From contig NZ_JAHXPT010000019.1 in NCBI RefSeq assembly GCF_019431045.1, positions 1 to 40,409 of the forward strand: a stretch of 40,409 nucleotides of DNA, given 5' to 3'. Below, in pieces: positions 28,839 to 38,069 of the stretch. Source of the DNA: Clostridium weizhouense (lineage in GTDB: Bacteria; Bacillota; Clostridia; Clostridiales; Clostridiaceae). Both the position numbers and the translations under genes were made by a program. Every line of letters starts with the position of its first letter. The stretch's first letter is position 1. The notes beneath the pieces were generated by a model. It was given only the letters and a program-made list of their open reading frames with translations. It had not been told where the DNA came from and did not search any database.

Positions 28839-30734
28839 TTGAATTCAAATGAAGAGACAAATTTATTAAAAGATATAATGAATGGTAATTTATCTTTAGA
28901 ATCTCAAATAGATGCTTTATTTAATATATCTAAAAATATTTTAGATAAAGGTGCATTAAAATCTAGAACAATTAGATTTAAGTTAGATAAGTATATAAAT
29001 TCTACTAATAATTGCGAAAGAATATTTGCTTTAAATACAATTTTATCTGAAGGAGAAGGGTTAAAGAAAATTCCTAAAGAAGAGGAATTAGAGCAAGCTG
29101 TTAAAGATACAATAAATTTAGTTGTGGATGAAATTGCTAGAAAATATGTTCAAAGTAAAATAGAAATGAAAGTTGAACAGGCAATTATAGAGAAGCAAGA
29201 AAAATATATTGATGAAGTAAAGCTTTCAATTATTAAAAAGGAAAAAGGCATTGAAAATAAAAAGACTTTAAATAAACTAGAACATTTAGTTGATTTAGAT
29301 AATAAGGTAACAAGTAAAAATATAATGAGCTTTTTAAGACCAGAGAGTTTTGAAGAAGTTGTGGGTCAAGAAAGAGCTATTAAATCGTTAATTTCAAAAC
29401 TTTCTTCACCATATCCACAACATATAATTCTATATGGACCACCAGGTGTAGGTAAAACTACAGCAGCAAGACTTGCACTTAAAGAAGCAAAGAAATTGGA
29501 TTTTACACCGTTTGATGACAAATCAAAGTTTGTTGAAGTTGATGGTACAACTTTAAGATGGGATCCAAGAGAAATAACTAATCCGTTATTAGGATCTGTG
29601 CATGATCCAATATATCAAGGAAGTAAGAGATATTTATCAGAATCAGGCATACCAGAGCCTAAACCAGGTTTAGTTACTGAAGCACATGGTGGTGTGTTAT
29701 TTATTGATGAAATAGGAGAATTAGATCATATACTTCAAAATAAACTTTTAAAAGTATTAGAAGATAAGAGAGTTGAATTTTCATCATCATACTATGATCC
29801 AGATGATGAAATGACTCCTAAATATATAAAATATCTTTTTGATAATGGAGCACCAGCTGATTTTGTTTTAATTGGTGCTACAACAAAGAGTCCTAGTGAA
29901 ATTAATCCAGCTTTAAGATCAAGAGCTACAGAAGTATATTTTGAGCCATTATCATCAGATGATGTAAAACTAATAGTAGAAAAGGCAGCTCAAAAATTAA
30001 AAGTTACATTAGAGGATGGAGTTGCTAATAAGATTAGCAATTATACATTTGAAGGTAGAAAAGCTGTAAATATCTTAACGGATGCATATGGATATGCTTT
30101 ATATATGCAAAAAGAACTTACAGATAGTATAGAAATAAAATTAGAACATTTAAATGAAGTACTTTCAGTAGGAAGATATACTCCTTTTGAAAGATTTGAA
30201 AATACTCAGGAACATGAAATAGGTCATATTTATGGATTAGGCGTAAGTGGATTCTTAGGATCTACCCTTGAAATTGAGGCTAGTGTTTTTGAAGCTAAAA
30301 AGAAAGGTAGCGGTGTAGTTAGATTCAATGAAACTGCTGGTTCTATGGCAAAGGATTCTGTATTTAATGCAGCCTCAGTAATAAGAGCAATAACTGATAA
30401 AGATATAAAAGATTATGATATTCATGTCAATGTTATAGGTGGAGGGAAGATAGATGGTCCATCAGCAGGAACAGCTATTACCTTATGTATAATAAGTTCA
30501 TTACTTAAAAAGCCTATAAAACAAGATATAGCTATAACAGGTGAGATATCTTTAAGAGGTAAGATAAAACCTGTAGGTGGAATATTTGAAAAAATATATG
30601 GTGCTAGAAGAAAGGGCATAAAGAGAGTTTTAGTTCCAAAAGATAATGAAAAAGAAGTCCCTTTAGGCCTTAATGATATTGAAGTTATTTCAGTAAGCAC
30701 TATAGAAGAAGTTATTGATATTGTATTTAAATAA
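28839..30734 (+). CDS. lonC: ATP-dependent protease LonC (Lon family)
   Basis: A 631-residue Lon-family protease of the LonC type found in spore-forming clostridia. Instead of the large Lon N-domain it has a ~165-residue helical region. The AAA+ core has GPPGVGKT at 200-207 and HGGVLFIDEIGEL. The C-terminal protease domain carries the Ser-Lys dyad, S542 in DGPSAGTA and K585 in GGIFEKIYGA. Both catalytic residues are intact. Substrates are unknown; the family was linked to sporulation by its distribution. The start is TTG 28839 with AAGGAGGAC upstream. Confidence 0.9.
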   Translation: MNSNEETNLLKDIMNGNLSLESQIDALFNISKNILDKGALKSRTIRFKLDKYINSTNNCERIFALNTILSEGEGLKKIPKEEELEQAVKDTINLVVDEIARKYVQSKIEMKVEQAIIEKQEKYIDEVKLSIIKKEKGIENKKTLNKLEHLVDLDNKVTSKNIMSFLRPESFEEVVGQERAIKSLISKLSSPYPQHIILYGPPGVGKTTAARLALKEAKKLDFTPFDDKSKFVEVDGTTLRWDPREITNPLLGSVHDPIYQGSKRYLSESGIPEPKPGLVTEAHGGVLFIDEIGELDHILQNKLLKVLEDKRVEFSSSYYDPDDEMTPKYIKYLFDNGAPADFVLIGATTKSPSEINPALRSRATEVYFEPLSSDDVKLIVEKAAQKLKVTLEDGVANKISNYTFEGRKAVNILTDAYGYALYMQKELTDSIEIKLEHLNEVLSVGRYTPFERFENTQEHEIGHIYGLGVSGFLGSTLEIEASVFEAKKKGSGVVRFNETAGSMAKDSVFNAASVIRAITDKDIKDYDIHVNVIGGGKIDGPSAGTAITLCIISSLLKKPIKQDIAITGEISLRGKIKPVGGIFEKIYGARRKGIKRVLVPKDNEKEVPLGLNDIEVISVSTIEEVIDIVFK

Positions 30735-30735
30735 T

Positions 30736-30765
30736 AAATAGGCTTCCTTGTAAGGAAGCTTATTT
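30736..30765 (+). terminator. terminator-like hairpin after lonC
   Basis: A 14-bp stem with one G-U pair (arms 30736-30749 and 30752-30765, AAATAGGCTTCCTT/AAGGAAGCTTATTT) begins right after the stop. The T-run is short, so termination may be partial. Confidence 0.75.
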
Positions 30766-30893
30766 TAAATTATTAAAGTATATTTATAAATTATTATTTT
30801 CTTTAATGTATGTAGAAGATAGAGTAAAATTAAATTAAGTTTAATTTGATTTCAAATAAAAGTTTTTAATTTTTAAGGAAGGAGGAGTAGCGT

Positions 30894-32231
30894 TTGGAAA
30901 ATCAGATTATGAGGAGTTTACCTCAGAGTATAGAAGCAGAACAATCGGTAATAGGTTCTATGATAATAGATAAAACAGCCATTGCTAAAACTTTAGAACA
31001 TTTAGAAGAAGAAGATTTTTATAGAGATGGACATAAAATAATATTTAGAGCTATATTAGATATGTTTAAAAAAGATATAGCGATAGATCTAGTAACTTTA
31101 TTAGAACATTTAAAGAGTATAGATATGCTTGAAAGAGCTGGTGGAGTAACTTATATAAGTGAAATAAGTTCATCAGTGCCTACTACAGCTAATTTAACTT
31201 CATACATAAAAATAGTAGAGGAAAAATCTATTTTAAGAAAACTTATAAAAGCTTCAACATCAATAATTGAAGAGAGTTATAATAAGCAAGGTGAAGTAGA
31301 AGATGTATTGGATATAGCAGAGAAAAAGATATTTGATATAGCGGAAAAGAAAACTTCAAAGGACTTTGAACCTTTAAGTGATGTTTTGGAAAGAGGATTT
31401 CTTGAAATTGAAAGACTTTTTAATAATAGAGGAGAAATTACAGGGGTAGGATCTGGATTTAGTGATTTAGATGCTAAAACATCTGGCTTTCAAAAGGGTG
31501 ATATGGTTCTTATAGCTGCTAGACCTTCTATGGGAAAAACAACATTTGCACTTAATATAGCAGAACATGCAGCATTAAGAGAAGGAAAAAGTGTCGTTAT
31601 TTTTTCACTAGAAATGTCTAAAGAGCAATTAGCTTATAAGTTGCTTTGTTCTGAGGCTAATGTTGATATGTTAAGATTAAGAACTGGGGAACTAGATGAT
31701 AAAGATTGGGAAAATATTGCTAAAGCAACAGGTCCATTATCTAAGGCTAAGGTATATATTGATGATACTGCTGGAGTATCTGTCATGGAAATGAGATCTA
31801 AATGTAGAAGATTAAAAATGGAGTATGGAATAGATTTAATTGTTATAGACTATTTGCAACTTATGTCTGGAAGTTCTGGGAGTGATAATAGACAACAAGA
31901 GGTATCGGAAATATCTAGATCGATTAAAGCATTAGCTAAAGAAATGGAATGTCCCGTAATAGCATTATCTCAGTTGTCGCGTGCACCTGAACAAAGAGCA
32001 GATCATAGACCTATGTTATCAGACTTAAGAGAATCAGGATCTATTGAACAAGATGCCGATGTTGTTATGTTTTTATATAGAGATGAATATTACAATAAAG
32101 AAACAGAAGATAGAAACATGGCAGAATGTATAATAGCAAAACAAAGAAATGGTCCAGTAGGAACAGCTAAATTAGCATGGCTTGGTCAATATAGTAAATT
32201 TGGTAATTTAGATGTAATCCATAAAGAGTAA
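30894..32231 (+). CDS. dnaB: replicative DNA helicase DnaB
   Basis: A 445-residue DnaB-type hexameric helicase (DnaC in Bacillus naming). The N-terminal collar domain (about 10-150, LPQSIEAEQSVIGSMI) is followed by a linker helix. The RecA-like motor has Walker A RPSMGKTT (210-217), Walker B LIVIDYLQLM and the DLRESGSIEQDADVV and AKQRNGPVGT motifs. No intein interrupts it. The start is TTG 30894 with GGAGGAG upstream. It stands alone after the lonC hairpin, as is common near clostridial origins. Confidence 0.96.
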   Translation: MENQIMRSLPQSIEAEQSVIGSMIIDKTAIAKTLEHLEEEDFYRDGHKIIFRAILDMFKKDIAIDLVTLLEHLKSIDMLERAGGVTYISEISSSVPTTANLTSYIKIVEEKSILRKLIKASTSIIEESYNKQGEVEDVLDIAEKKIFDIAEKKTSKDFEPLSDVLERGFLEIERLFNNRGEITGVGSGFSDLDAKTSGFQKGDMVLIAARPSMGKTTFALNIAEHAALREGKSVVIFSLEMSKEQLAYKLLCSEANVDMLRLRTGELDDKDWENIAKATGPLSKAKVYIDDTAGVSVMEMRSKCRRLKMEYGIDLIVIDYLQLMSGSSGSDNRQQEVSEISRSIKALAKEMECPVIALSQLSRAPEQRADHRPMLSDLRESGSIEQDADVVMFLYRDEYYNKETEDRNMAECIIAKQRNGPVGTAKLAWLGQYSKFGNLDVIHKE

Positions 32232-32273
32232 AGATATAAATTAGTATGATAATAGTTATACTAATTTATATCT
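32232..32273 (+). terminator. inverted repeat after dnaB, probable terminator
   Basis: A perfect 16-bp inverted repeat (AGATATAAATTAGTAT; arms 32232-32247 and 32258-32273) with a 10-nt loop starts at the dnaB stop. The stem is AT-rich and followed by AATTATTT rather than a clean T-run. Confidence 0.65.
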
Positions 32274-32282
32274 AATTATTTA

Positions 32283-32375
32283 ATATATACGTTCATCACT
32301 ATTACTAGTAAGTTATATCATTTATAAATATTTTAGGATTTATATTAATAAACAAATCCTATTATAACTAATATG
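32283..32375 (+). repeat. dispersed intergenic repeat, copy C
   Basis: The core from 32321 reads TTTATAAATATTTTAGGATT then TATATTAATAAACAAATCCT, then an ACTAATATG end. The upstream part has TCATCACTATTACTAGTAAG, which resembles copy D. It lies between the dnaB hairpin and the end of the minus-strand Hsp20-like gene. Confidence 0.7.
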
Positions 32376-32378
32376 TTT

Positions 32379-32720
32379 TTATAAAATTTTAGGTATAATA
32401 AGTTTAACCTTATCCTTGTAATGATAAAGGAAACTTTTATCTAAATTAATATCTTTTAAATAAAACATTCTTTTTACAGAACAATTTAAATCTTGAGTAA
32501 TTTTATTAATTTCAAAAACCAAAAAATTATTTTTATAATATATTTTTAAAAAATTATCTTTGTAGGAAAAGAAATAAATATCAATATAATAAGCTTTAGA
32601 TGTTTCTTCTATATTAATAGAAGGAGCTTTTGATTTTACAATAGTTTCATCTAAAAATAAATCAATAAACTCTTCTTTATTTATTAAAGAGTTAGAGTGA
32701 ATTATAGAAGTTTTGTTCAT
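32379..32720 (-). CDS. divergent Hsp20/alpha-crystallin-like protein
   Basis: A 113-residue protein I assign weakly to the small heat-shock fold. Residues about 33-50 (APSINIEETSKAYYIDIYF) match the start of the alpha-crystallin domain (PxVNIxETxxAYxI). KRMFYLKDINLDKS resembles the conserved F-R-x-F-x-L-P strand, and the end KDKVKLIIPKIL resembles the A/K-x-GVLxIxIPK closing motif, with the usual glycine missing. The N-terminal arm (1-30) is short and acidic. The start ATG has GGGAGG 8 nt upstream. It is a lone gene between dnaB and proC, transcribed against the replication fork. If the assignment is wrong it is an unknown protein. Confidence 0.6.
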   Translation of the reverse strand: MNKTSIIHSNSLINKEEFIDLFLDETIVKSKAPSINIEETSKAYYIDIYFFSYKDNFLKIYYKNNFLVFEINKITQDLNCSVKRMFYLKDINLDKSFLYHYKDKVKLIIPKIL

Positions 32721-32838
32721 AGATATAACCTCCCTTCTAACTTAAATATATTTTATGAAATAGAAGACTAGCTATACTATGATTATAGTGGAGGAAAACT
32801 TAAAATTAGAATTTATAATAAAAAATTGGGGGAAAATT

Positions 32839-33639
32839 ATGAATAGAAGAATTGGATTTATAGGTTGTGGAAATATGGGAAGTTCGATTGTAGGTGGATT
32901 AATTGCATCAGGATTTGCAAAGAATGATCAAATAATTGTTTCTACTAAAACTGAAGTTTCAGCTAAAAAATTAGAAGACGATTTTAAAATATTAGCAACT
33001 TTAGATAATAATTATGTTGCTAAAAATTCTGATATATTAATTTTAGCTGTAAAACCATATATGTTTAAAGATGTTATTGGAGAGATTAAAGAGAATTTAA
33101 GAGAAGACCAAATAATGATTAGTATAGCTGCTGGAATTAGTATTAAAGATATGGAAGAGTTAATAGGTAATGAGTATAAGATAATAAGAAGTATGCCTAA
33201 TACACCAGCATTAGTAGGTCAAGCAATGTCAGCTGTTTGTCCAAATAAAAATATTACAAAAGAAGATATGGAATATTGCATAAAAATATTTAAAAGTTTT
33301 GGAGAATGTGTAACACTTGAGGAAAAGGATTTTCATGGATTTATTGCTTTATGTGGTTCTTCACCAGCATATATTTTTATGTTTATAGAAGCAATGGCGG
33401 ATGGAGCAGTTAAACTTGGTATAAGTAGAGATAATGCATATAAAATGGCCGCTCAATCTTTACTTGGATCTGCAAAAATGGTTTTAGATACAGGCAAACA
33501 TCCAGGAATATTAAAAGATATGGTATGTTCTCCTGGAGGAACTACAATAGATGCAGTTGCTGAATTAGAAAAACAAGGTTTTAGGAATTCAGTTATAGAA
33601 GCAATGGTTAAATGTGCAGAAAGATCTAAGAGTATGTAA
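32839..33639 (+). CDS. proC: pyrroline-5-carboxylate reductase
   Basis: A 266-residue ProC that reduces pyrroline-5-carboxylate to proline with NAD(P)H. The N-terminal Rossmann motif is GFIGCGNMG (GCGNMG at 9-14). RSMPNTPALVGQ is the conserved active-site loop. The P5CR signature lies around SSPAYIFMFIEAMADGAVKLG and SPGGTTIDAV (C-terminal dimer part). I chose ATG 32839 with TTGGGGG upstream over the open frame beginning 60 nt earlier, which lacks homology. No other proline genes are adjacent. Confidence 0.95.
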   Translation: MNRRIGFIGCGNMGSSIVGGLIASGFAKNDQIIVSTKTEVSAKKLEDDFKILATLDNNYVAKNSDILILAVKPYMFKDVIGEIKENLREDQIMISIAAGISIKDMEELIGNEYKIIRSMPNTPALVGQAMSAVCPNKNITKEDMEYCIKIFKSFGECVTLEEKDFHGFIALCGSSPAYIFMFIEAMADGAVKLGISRDNAYKMAAQSLLGSAKMVLDTGKHPGILKDMVCSPGGTTIDAVAELEKQGFRNSVIEAMVKCAERSKSM

Positions 33640-33739
33640 TGCTGAGTAGAAGAGAATATTTTTAGTAGATAGATATATATAGTTAGATAAAATTTTTATT
33701 TTGATCATTAAAAAATAACATTCTAATATTCATCAGTTT

Positions 33740-33877
33740 TGTGAATAAAAGTTTAAATTTTATTTGGGGATAATTTTTAATATATAAATTTGTGGATAAA
33801 ATTTAAAGAAAAAATCTTGTGGATAAATTTAATTTTTTTCATGTGGATAATTCTTTTTTAAAAGTTATTGTGAATAA
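33740..33877 (+). other. tandem array of six DnaA-box-like nonamers
   Basis: In the 313-nt convergent gap between proC and the malic enzyme gene, six nonamers lie in the same orientation. They are TGTGAATAA (33740-33748), TGGGGATAA (33765-33773, one mismatch), TGTGGATAA (33791-33799), TGTGGATAA (33818-33826), TGTGGATAA (33842-33850) and TGTGAATAA (33869-33877). Start-to-start spacings are 25, 26, 27, 24 and 27 bp, with AT-only filler. Five fit the DnaA box consensus TGTGNATAA exactly. No promoter is expected here because both flanking genes end at the gap. See findings. Confidence 0.85.
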
Positions 33878-33894
33878 ATTTAATAATTTATGTA

Positions 33895-33935
33895 AAAAGC
33901 ACCGTGATTTAATTTATAGATATCACAGTGCTTTT
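33895..33935. terminator. terminator between proC and malic enzyme gene
   Basis: Arms 33895-33908 and 33922-33935 (AAAAGCACCGTGAT/ATCACAGTGCTTTT) pair with one mismatch around a 13-nt loop. The T-run is best on the minus strand, ending the malic enzyme transcript; it may also stop proC. Confidence 0.82.
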
Positions 33936-33952
33936 AAATTTACAAATTATAT

Positions 33953-35125
33953 TTATATACGAGCAACTCCACTTTCAACTGCAGCCTTTTTAACTGCTTC
34001 TGCAACAAGAGTTTGAACATTTAAATCGAAAGCTTTTGGAATTATACAATCAGGATTTAAATCTTTTTTATCTACAGAATTTGCTATAGCGTAAGCAGCA
34101 GCAACTTTCATATCTTCATTAATTTCTGATGCTCTAACATCTAATGCACCTCTAAAAACTCCAGGGAAAGCTAAAACATTATTTATTTGATTAGGATAAT
34201 CGGAACGACCTGTACCCATAATCTTAATTCCAGCTTCTTTTGCATCATTAGGGAATATTTCAGGTGTTGGATTTGCCATAGCAAATATTATTCCGTCTTT
34301 ATTCATAGTTTTAACCATTTCTTTTGAAACTATGTTAGGAGCGGAAACACCAATAAATACATCTGCATTTTTAATTGCATTCTTTAATAAACCATCTTCA
34401 TTATTTGGATTAGTTAATTGAGCTAACTCTTCCATATAAGGATTATTTGATGATTTATTTTTTGTGATTACTCCATTTATATCACACATTATAATATTTT
34501 TTACACCAGATGAAAGGAGTAATTTGCATATAGCAGTTCCAGCTGCACCTGAACCATTTATCACTACTTTTATATCTTTCAAATTTTTATTTACTATTTT
34601 TAATGCATTTATTAAACCAGCTAAAACAACAATAGCAGTTCCGTGTTGGTCATCATGAAATACAGGTATATCTAATTTTTCTTTTAACCTTTTTTCTATT
34701 TCAAAACATCTAGGAGCAGCAATATCTTCTAAATTTATGCCACCTAAAGTTGGAGATATATTGCAAATAGTTTTAACAATTTCATCTATATTTTTAGTAT
34801 CTAAAACTATAGGAAATGCATCTACATTCCCGAATTCTTTAAATAGAACACTTTTACCTTCCATAACTGGTAATGAAGCAAGTGGCCCAATATCTCCAAG
34901 CCCTAAAACGGCAGTACCATCAGAAATGACAGCTACTGAGTTCCACTTTCGAGTATAGATATATGCTTTGTTAGGATCTTTATGTATTTCACGACAAGGC
35001 TCTGCAACACCTGGAGTATATGCAAGACTTAAATCATTAGCATTTTCAACTTTACATGTTGATTTAATTTCTATTTTACCTCTTTTTTCTTCATGGAATT
35101 TTAAAGATTCTTCATAAATGTTCAC
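33953..35125 (-). CDS. NAD(P)-dependent malic enzyme
   Basis: A 390-residue short-form bacterial malic enzyme that decarboxylates malate to pyruvate. The catalytic tyrosine is Y36 in LAYTPGVAEPC and the lysine is K91 in PVMEGKSVLFK. The metal/substrate segment is VFHDDQHGTAIV. The NAD(P) fold is VINGSGAAGTAI. FAMANPTPEI and FPGVFRGALD are also typical. It lacks the C-terminal phosphotransacetylase domain of long forms. The start is GTG 35125 with GGGGTG upstream. It is a single gene facing the replication fork; its promoter would lie in the 312-nt gap shared with purA but I cannot fix it. Confidence 0.93.
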   Translation of the reverse strand: MNIYEESLKFHEEKRGKIEIKSTCKVENANDLSLAYTPGVAEPCREIHKDPNKAYIYTRKWNSVAVISDGTAVLGLGDIGPLASLPVMEGKSVLFKEFGNVDAFPIVLDTKNIDEIVKTICNISPTLGGINLEDIAAPRCFEIEKRLKEKLDIPVFHDDQHGTAIVVLAGLINALKIVNKNLKDIKVVINGSGAAGTAICKLLLSSGVKNIIMCDINGVITKNKSSNNPYMEELAQLTNPNNEDGLLKNAIKNADVFIGVSAPNIVSKEMVKTMNKDGIIFAMANPTPEIFPNDAKEAGIKIMGTGRSDYPNQINNVLAFPGVFRGALDVRASEINEDMKVAAAYAIANSVDKKDLNPDCIIPKAFDLNVQTLVAEAVKKAAVESGVARI

Positions 35126-35272
35126 AAAAACACCCCTTAAATTTTTAATAAAAGTTAGATATATTACATCTGAAAAACTGTTATTGTATAAATTAAATTA
35201 TAATTAATTGACCAATATAATCTAATTATACGAATTATTATGAAAAAAATCAAAAAAATATTCGATATATGG

Positions 35273-35301
35273 TTGACCATAAGAAACTACTTTGCTACTA
35301 T
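35273..35301 (+). promoter_or_regulatory. candidate purA promoter
   Basis: TTGACC (35273-35278) and TACTAT (35296-35301) with a 17-bp spacer give a ~130-nt leader. The leader contains a weak 9-bp inverted repeat (ATATAAGTA/TACTTATAT). I see no purine riboswitch core or other gene in the 35126-35437 gap. Confidence 0.55.
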
Positions 35302-35425
35302 TTAGAAGGAGAATTTATTTTTTGTATATAAGTATAGTTATAAATTTATTTTTTACTTATATCTAAAATAAATGTATAAATCTCTAAAGAATAATTTAAA
35401 TTAAAGCTAAAAGCTTATTATTTAA

Positions 35426-36724
<1,299 letters not shown>

Positions 36725-36744
36725 TAATTTATGGTTCTATTTCC

Positions 36745-36773
36745 TTGACTTTACTTTTAGTATAAAATATAAT
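36745..36773 (+). promoter_or_regulatory. promoter of the DUF1858 gene
   Basis: TTGACT (36745-36750) and a perfect TATAAT (36768-36773) with a 17-bp spacer, about 55 nt before the start codon. It shows that this small gene is transcribed on its own. Confidence 0.82.
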
Positions 36774-36828
36774 TCTTTGTAGATAATATTTGTAAGAATT
36801 TATTTTATAAAAAAAGAAGGTGAAATGT

Positions 36829-37011
36829 ATGATAACAAAGGACATGACAATTGGTGAAGTTGTTAAAAATGATTCATCTAAAGCAGAAGTATTAATGACT
36901 TTTGGAATGGGATGTGTTGGATGTCCATCAGCTCAAGCAGAAACTATAGAAGAAGCTGCTATGGTACATGGAATAGATTTAGAAAAATTATTAGAAGCAT
37001 TAAATAAATAA
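36829..37011 (+). CDS. DUF1858 redox-disulfide protein
   Basis: A 60-residue protein of the DUF1858 / hybrid-cluster-protein-associated disulfide family. [13 protein letters not shown] is followed by the redox-type motif [19 protein letters not shown] (CVGC), then a helix [11 protein letters not shown]. The CxxC suggests a thiol-redox or metal-binding role; the partner is not encoded next door. I chose ATG 36829, 6 nt from GAAGGTG. The GTG at 36820 overlaps that site. It is monocistronic, bounded by its own promoter and terminator. Confidence 0.87.
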   Translation: MITKDMTIGEVVKNDSSKAEVLMTFGMGCVGCPSAQAETIEEAAMVHGIDLEKLLEALNK

Positions 37012-37015
37012 TATA

Positions 37016-37052
37016 AAAAAGAGATTTTCTTTTATTAAGAAAGTCTCTTTTT
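37016..37052 (+). terminator. terminator after DUF1858 gene
   Basis: A 16-bp stem with one G-U pair (arms 37016-37031 and 37037-37052, beginning AAAAAGAGA) has a 5-nt loop and a T-rich 3' side. Confidence 0.85.
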
Positions 37053-37161
37053 ATTATATTATTTATTTTTAGTTATATTAAAAAAACTTTTTATATTGTA
37101 GTATAATTTAATTTATAAGAAAAGTTTTTAAAATAAATTAAAGTTATAGTTATAATAGTTT

Positions 37162-37255
37162 TTATATAAGATCCTCACTATACAAGGTAAGTAATACTAT
37201 TTATAAATATTCTAAGGTTTATATTAATGAACAAGTCTTATTGAAACTTGTATAT
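37162..37255 (+). repeat. dispersed intergenic repeat, copy D
   Basis: The core reads TTTATAAATATTCTAAGG (about 37200) then TTTATATTAATGAACAAGTC and TTATTGAAACTTGTATATT. In this copy ACAAGT and ACTTGT can pair as a small hairpin. The upstream part has TATATAAGATCCTCACTATA. It lies between the DUF1858 terminator and the thioesterase gene, ending about 30 nt before that start. Confidence 0.7.
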
Positions 37256-37285
37256 TATATTTTAAGATACTATGGGAGGTTTAAT

Positions 37286-38050
37286 ATGGGAAAAAGTTTT
37301 TCAAAAGATTATGAAATACATTATTATGAAGTAGATTATAAATTAAGATGTAAATTATCTTCTATAATAGACTTTATATGTGATGTTGGAACTCATCAGT
37401 CAGAGTCTGTTGGTGGTGGTATGGAATATTGTCTTAATAATAATTGTGCTTGGGTTTTTTATAAGTATGATATAAAGATGTATAGATATCCTAAGTACGC
37501 AGAAACTATCAATTTAACAACACAAGCAGTTGGATTTAAAAGATTTTATGGATTAAGAAAATACTTTATTAGAGATTCAGAGGGAATTTTGATAGGTGAA
37601 GCCTTAGCATTGTTTTTCTTAATAAATATTGAAAAAAGAAGACCTATGAGAATACAAAAAGAACAATATGATTTTTATGGTGTAGATAGAGACATGGAAC
37701 ATAATGTTAAAATGGATGGTATTGAGAAAGTAGATGAAGAGCAATTTCATAGGGAATTTCAAACAAGATATAGTGATATTGACTCAAATAAGCATGTAAA
37801 TAATGTAAAATATATTGAATGGGCAATGGAAGCAGTGCCACTTGAAGTTGTAAAAGATTATGAGTTAAGTAGAATTAAAGTTATTTTTGAGAAAGAAACT
37901 ACTTATGGAGATAAAATATCAGCAACAGCAACAGTTGAACAAGTTGATGAAAATAGTTTAAAATCTTATCATAAAATAAGAAATAATGAAGGTATAGAAT
38001 TAACTATTTTAGAAGCAGAGTGGAAAAAGGTAGAAACAAAAAAGGCTTAG
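37286..38050 (+). CDS. acyl-ACP thioesterase
   Basis: A 254-residue protein of the bacterial acyl-ACP thioesterase family, two hotdog domains in tandem. The first (about 1-140) has YEIHYYEVDYKLRCKLSSI, the central-helix segment CDVGTHQSESVG and RPMRI. The second (about 155-250) has RYSDIDSNKHVNNVKYIEW, the catalytic-type loop. It releases free fatty acids from acyl-carrier protein. The start is ATG 37286 with GGGAGG upstream. The longer frame upstream runs into repeat copy D and is not coding. It ends tail-to-tail with the flavoprotein gene. Confidence 0.9.
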   Translation: MGKSFSKDYEIHYYEVDYKLRCKLSSIIDFICDVGTHQSESVGGGMEYCLNNNCAWVFYKYDIKMYRYPKYAETINLTTQAVGFKRFYGLRKYFIRDSEGILIGEALALFFLINIEKRRPMRIQKEQYDFYGVDRDMEHNVKMDGIEKVDEEQFHREFQTRYSDIDSNKHVNNVKYIEWAMEAVPLEVVKDYELSRIKVIFEKETTYGDKISATATVEQVDENSLKSYHKIRNNEGIELTILEAEWKKVETKKA

Positions 38051-38069
38051 TAAAAATTAAGCCTTTTTT
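38038..38069. terminator. bidirectional terminator between thioesterase and flavoprotein genes
   Basis: A perfect 12-bp stem (AAAAAAGGCTTA/TAAGCCTTTTTT; arms 38038-38049 and 38058-38069) has an 8-nt loop. It overlaps both stop codons and serves both converging genes. Confidence 0.92.

Noticed and set aside
33819..34016. 65-residue frame starting at a GTG in the proC-malic enzyme gap
   Set aside because: It starts inside a DnaA box, runs through the terminator and into the malic enzyme gene antisense, and has no ribosome-binding site.
35325..35375. Inverted repeat ATATAAGTA/TACTTATAT in the purA leader
   Set aside because: Short, A/T only, no riboswitch core; not enough to call a regulator.
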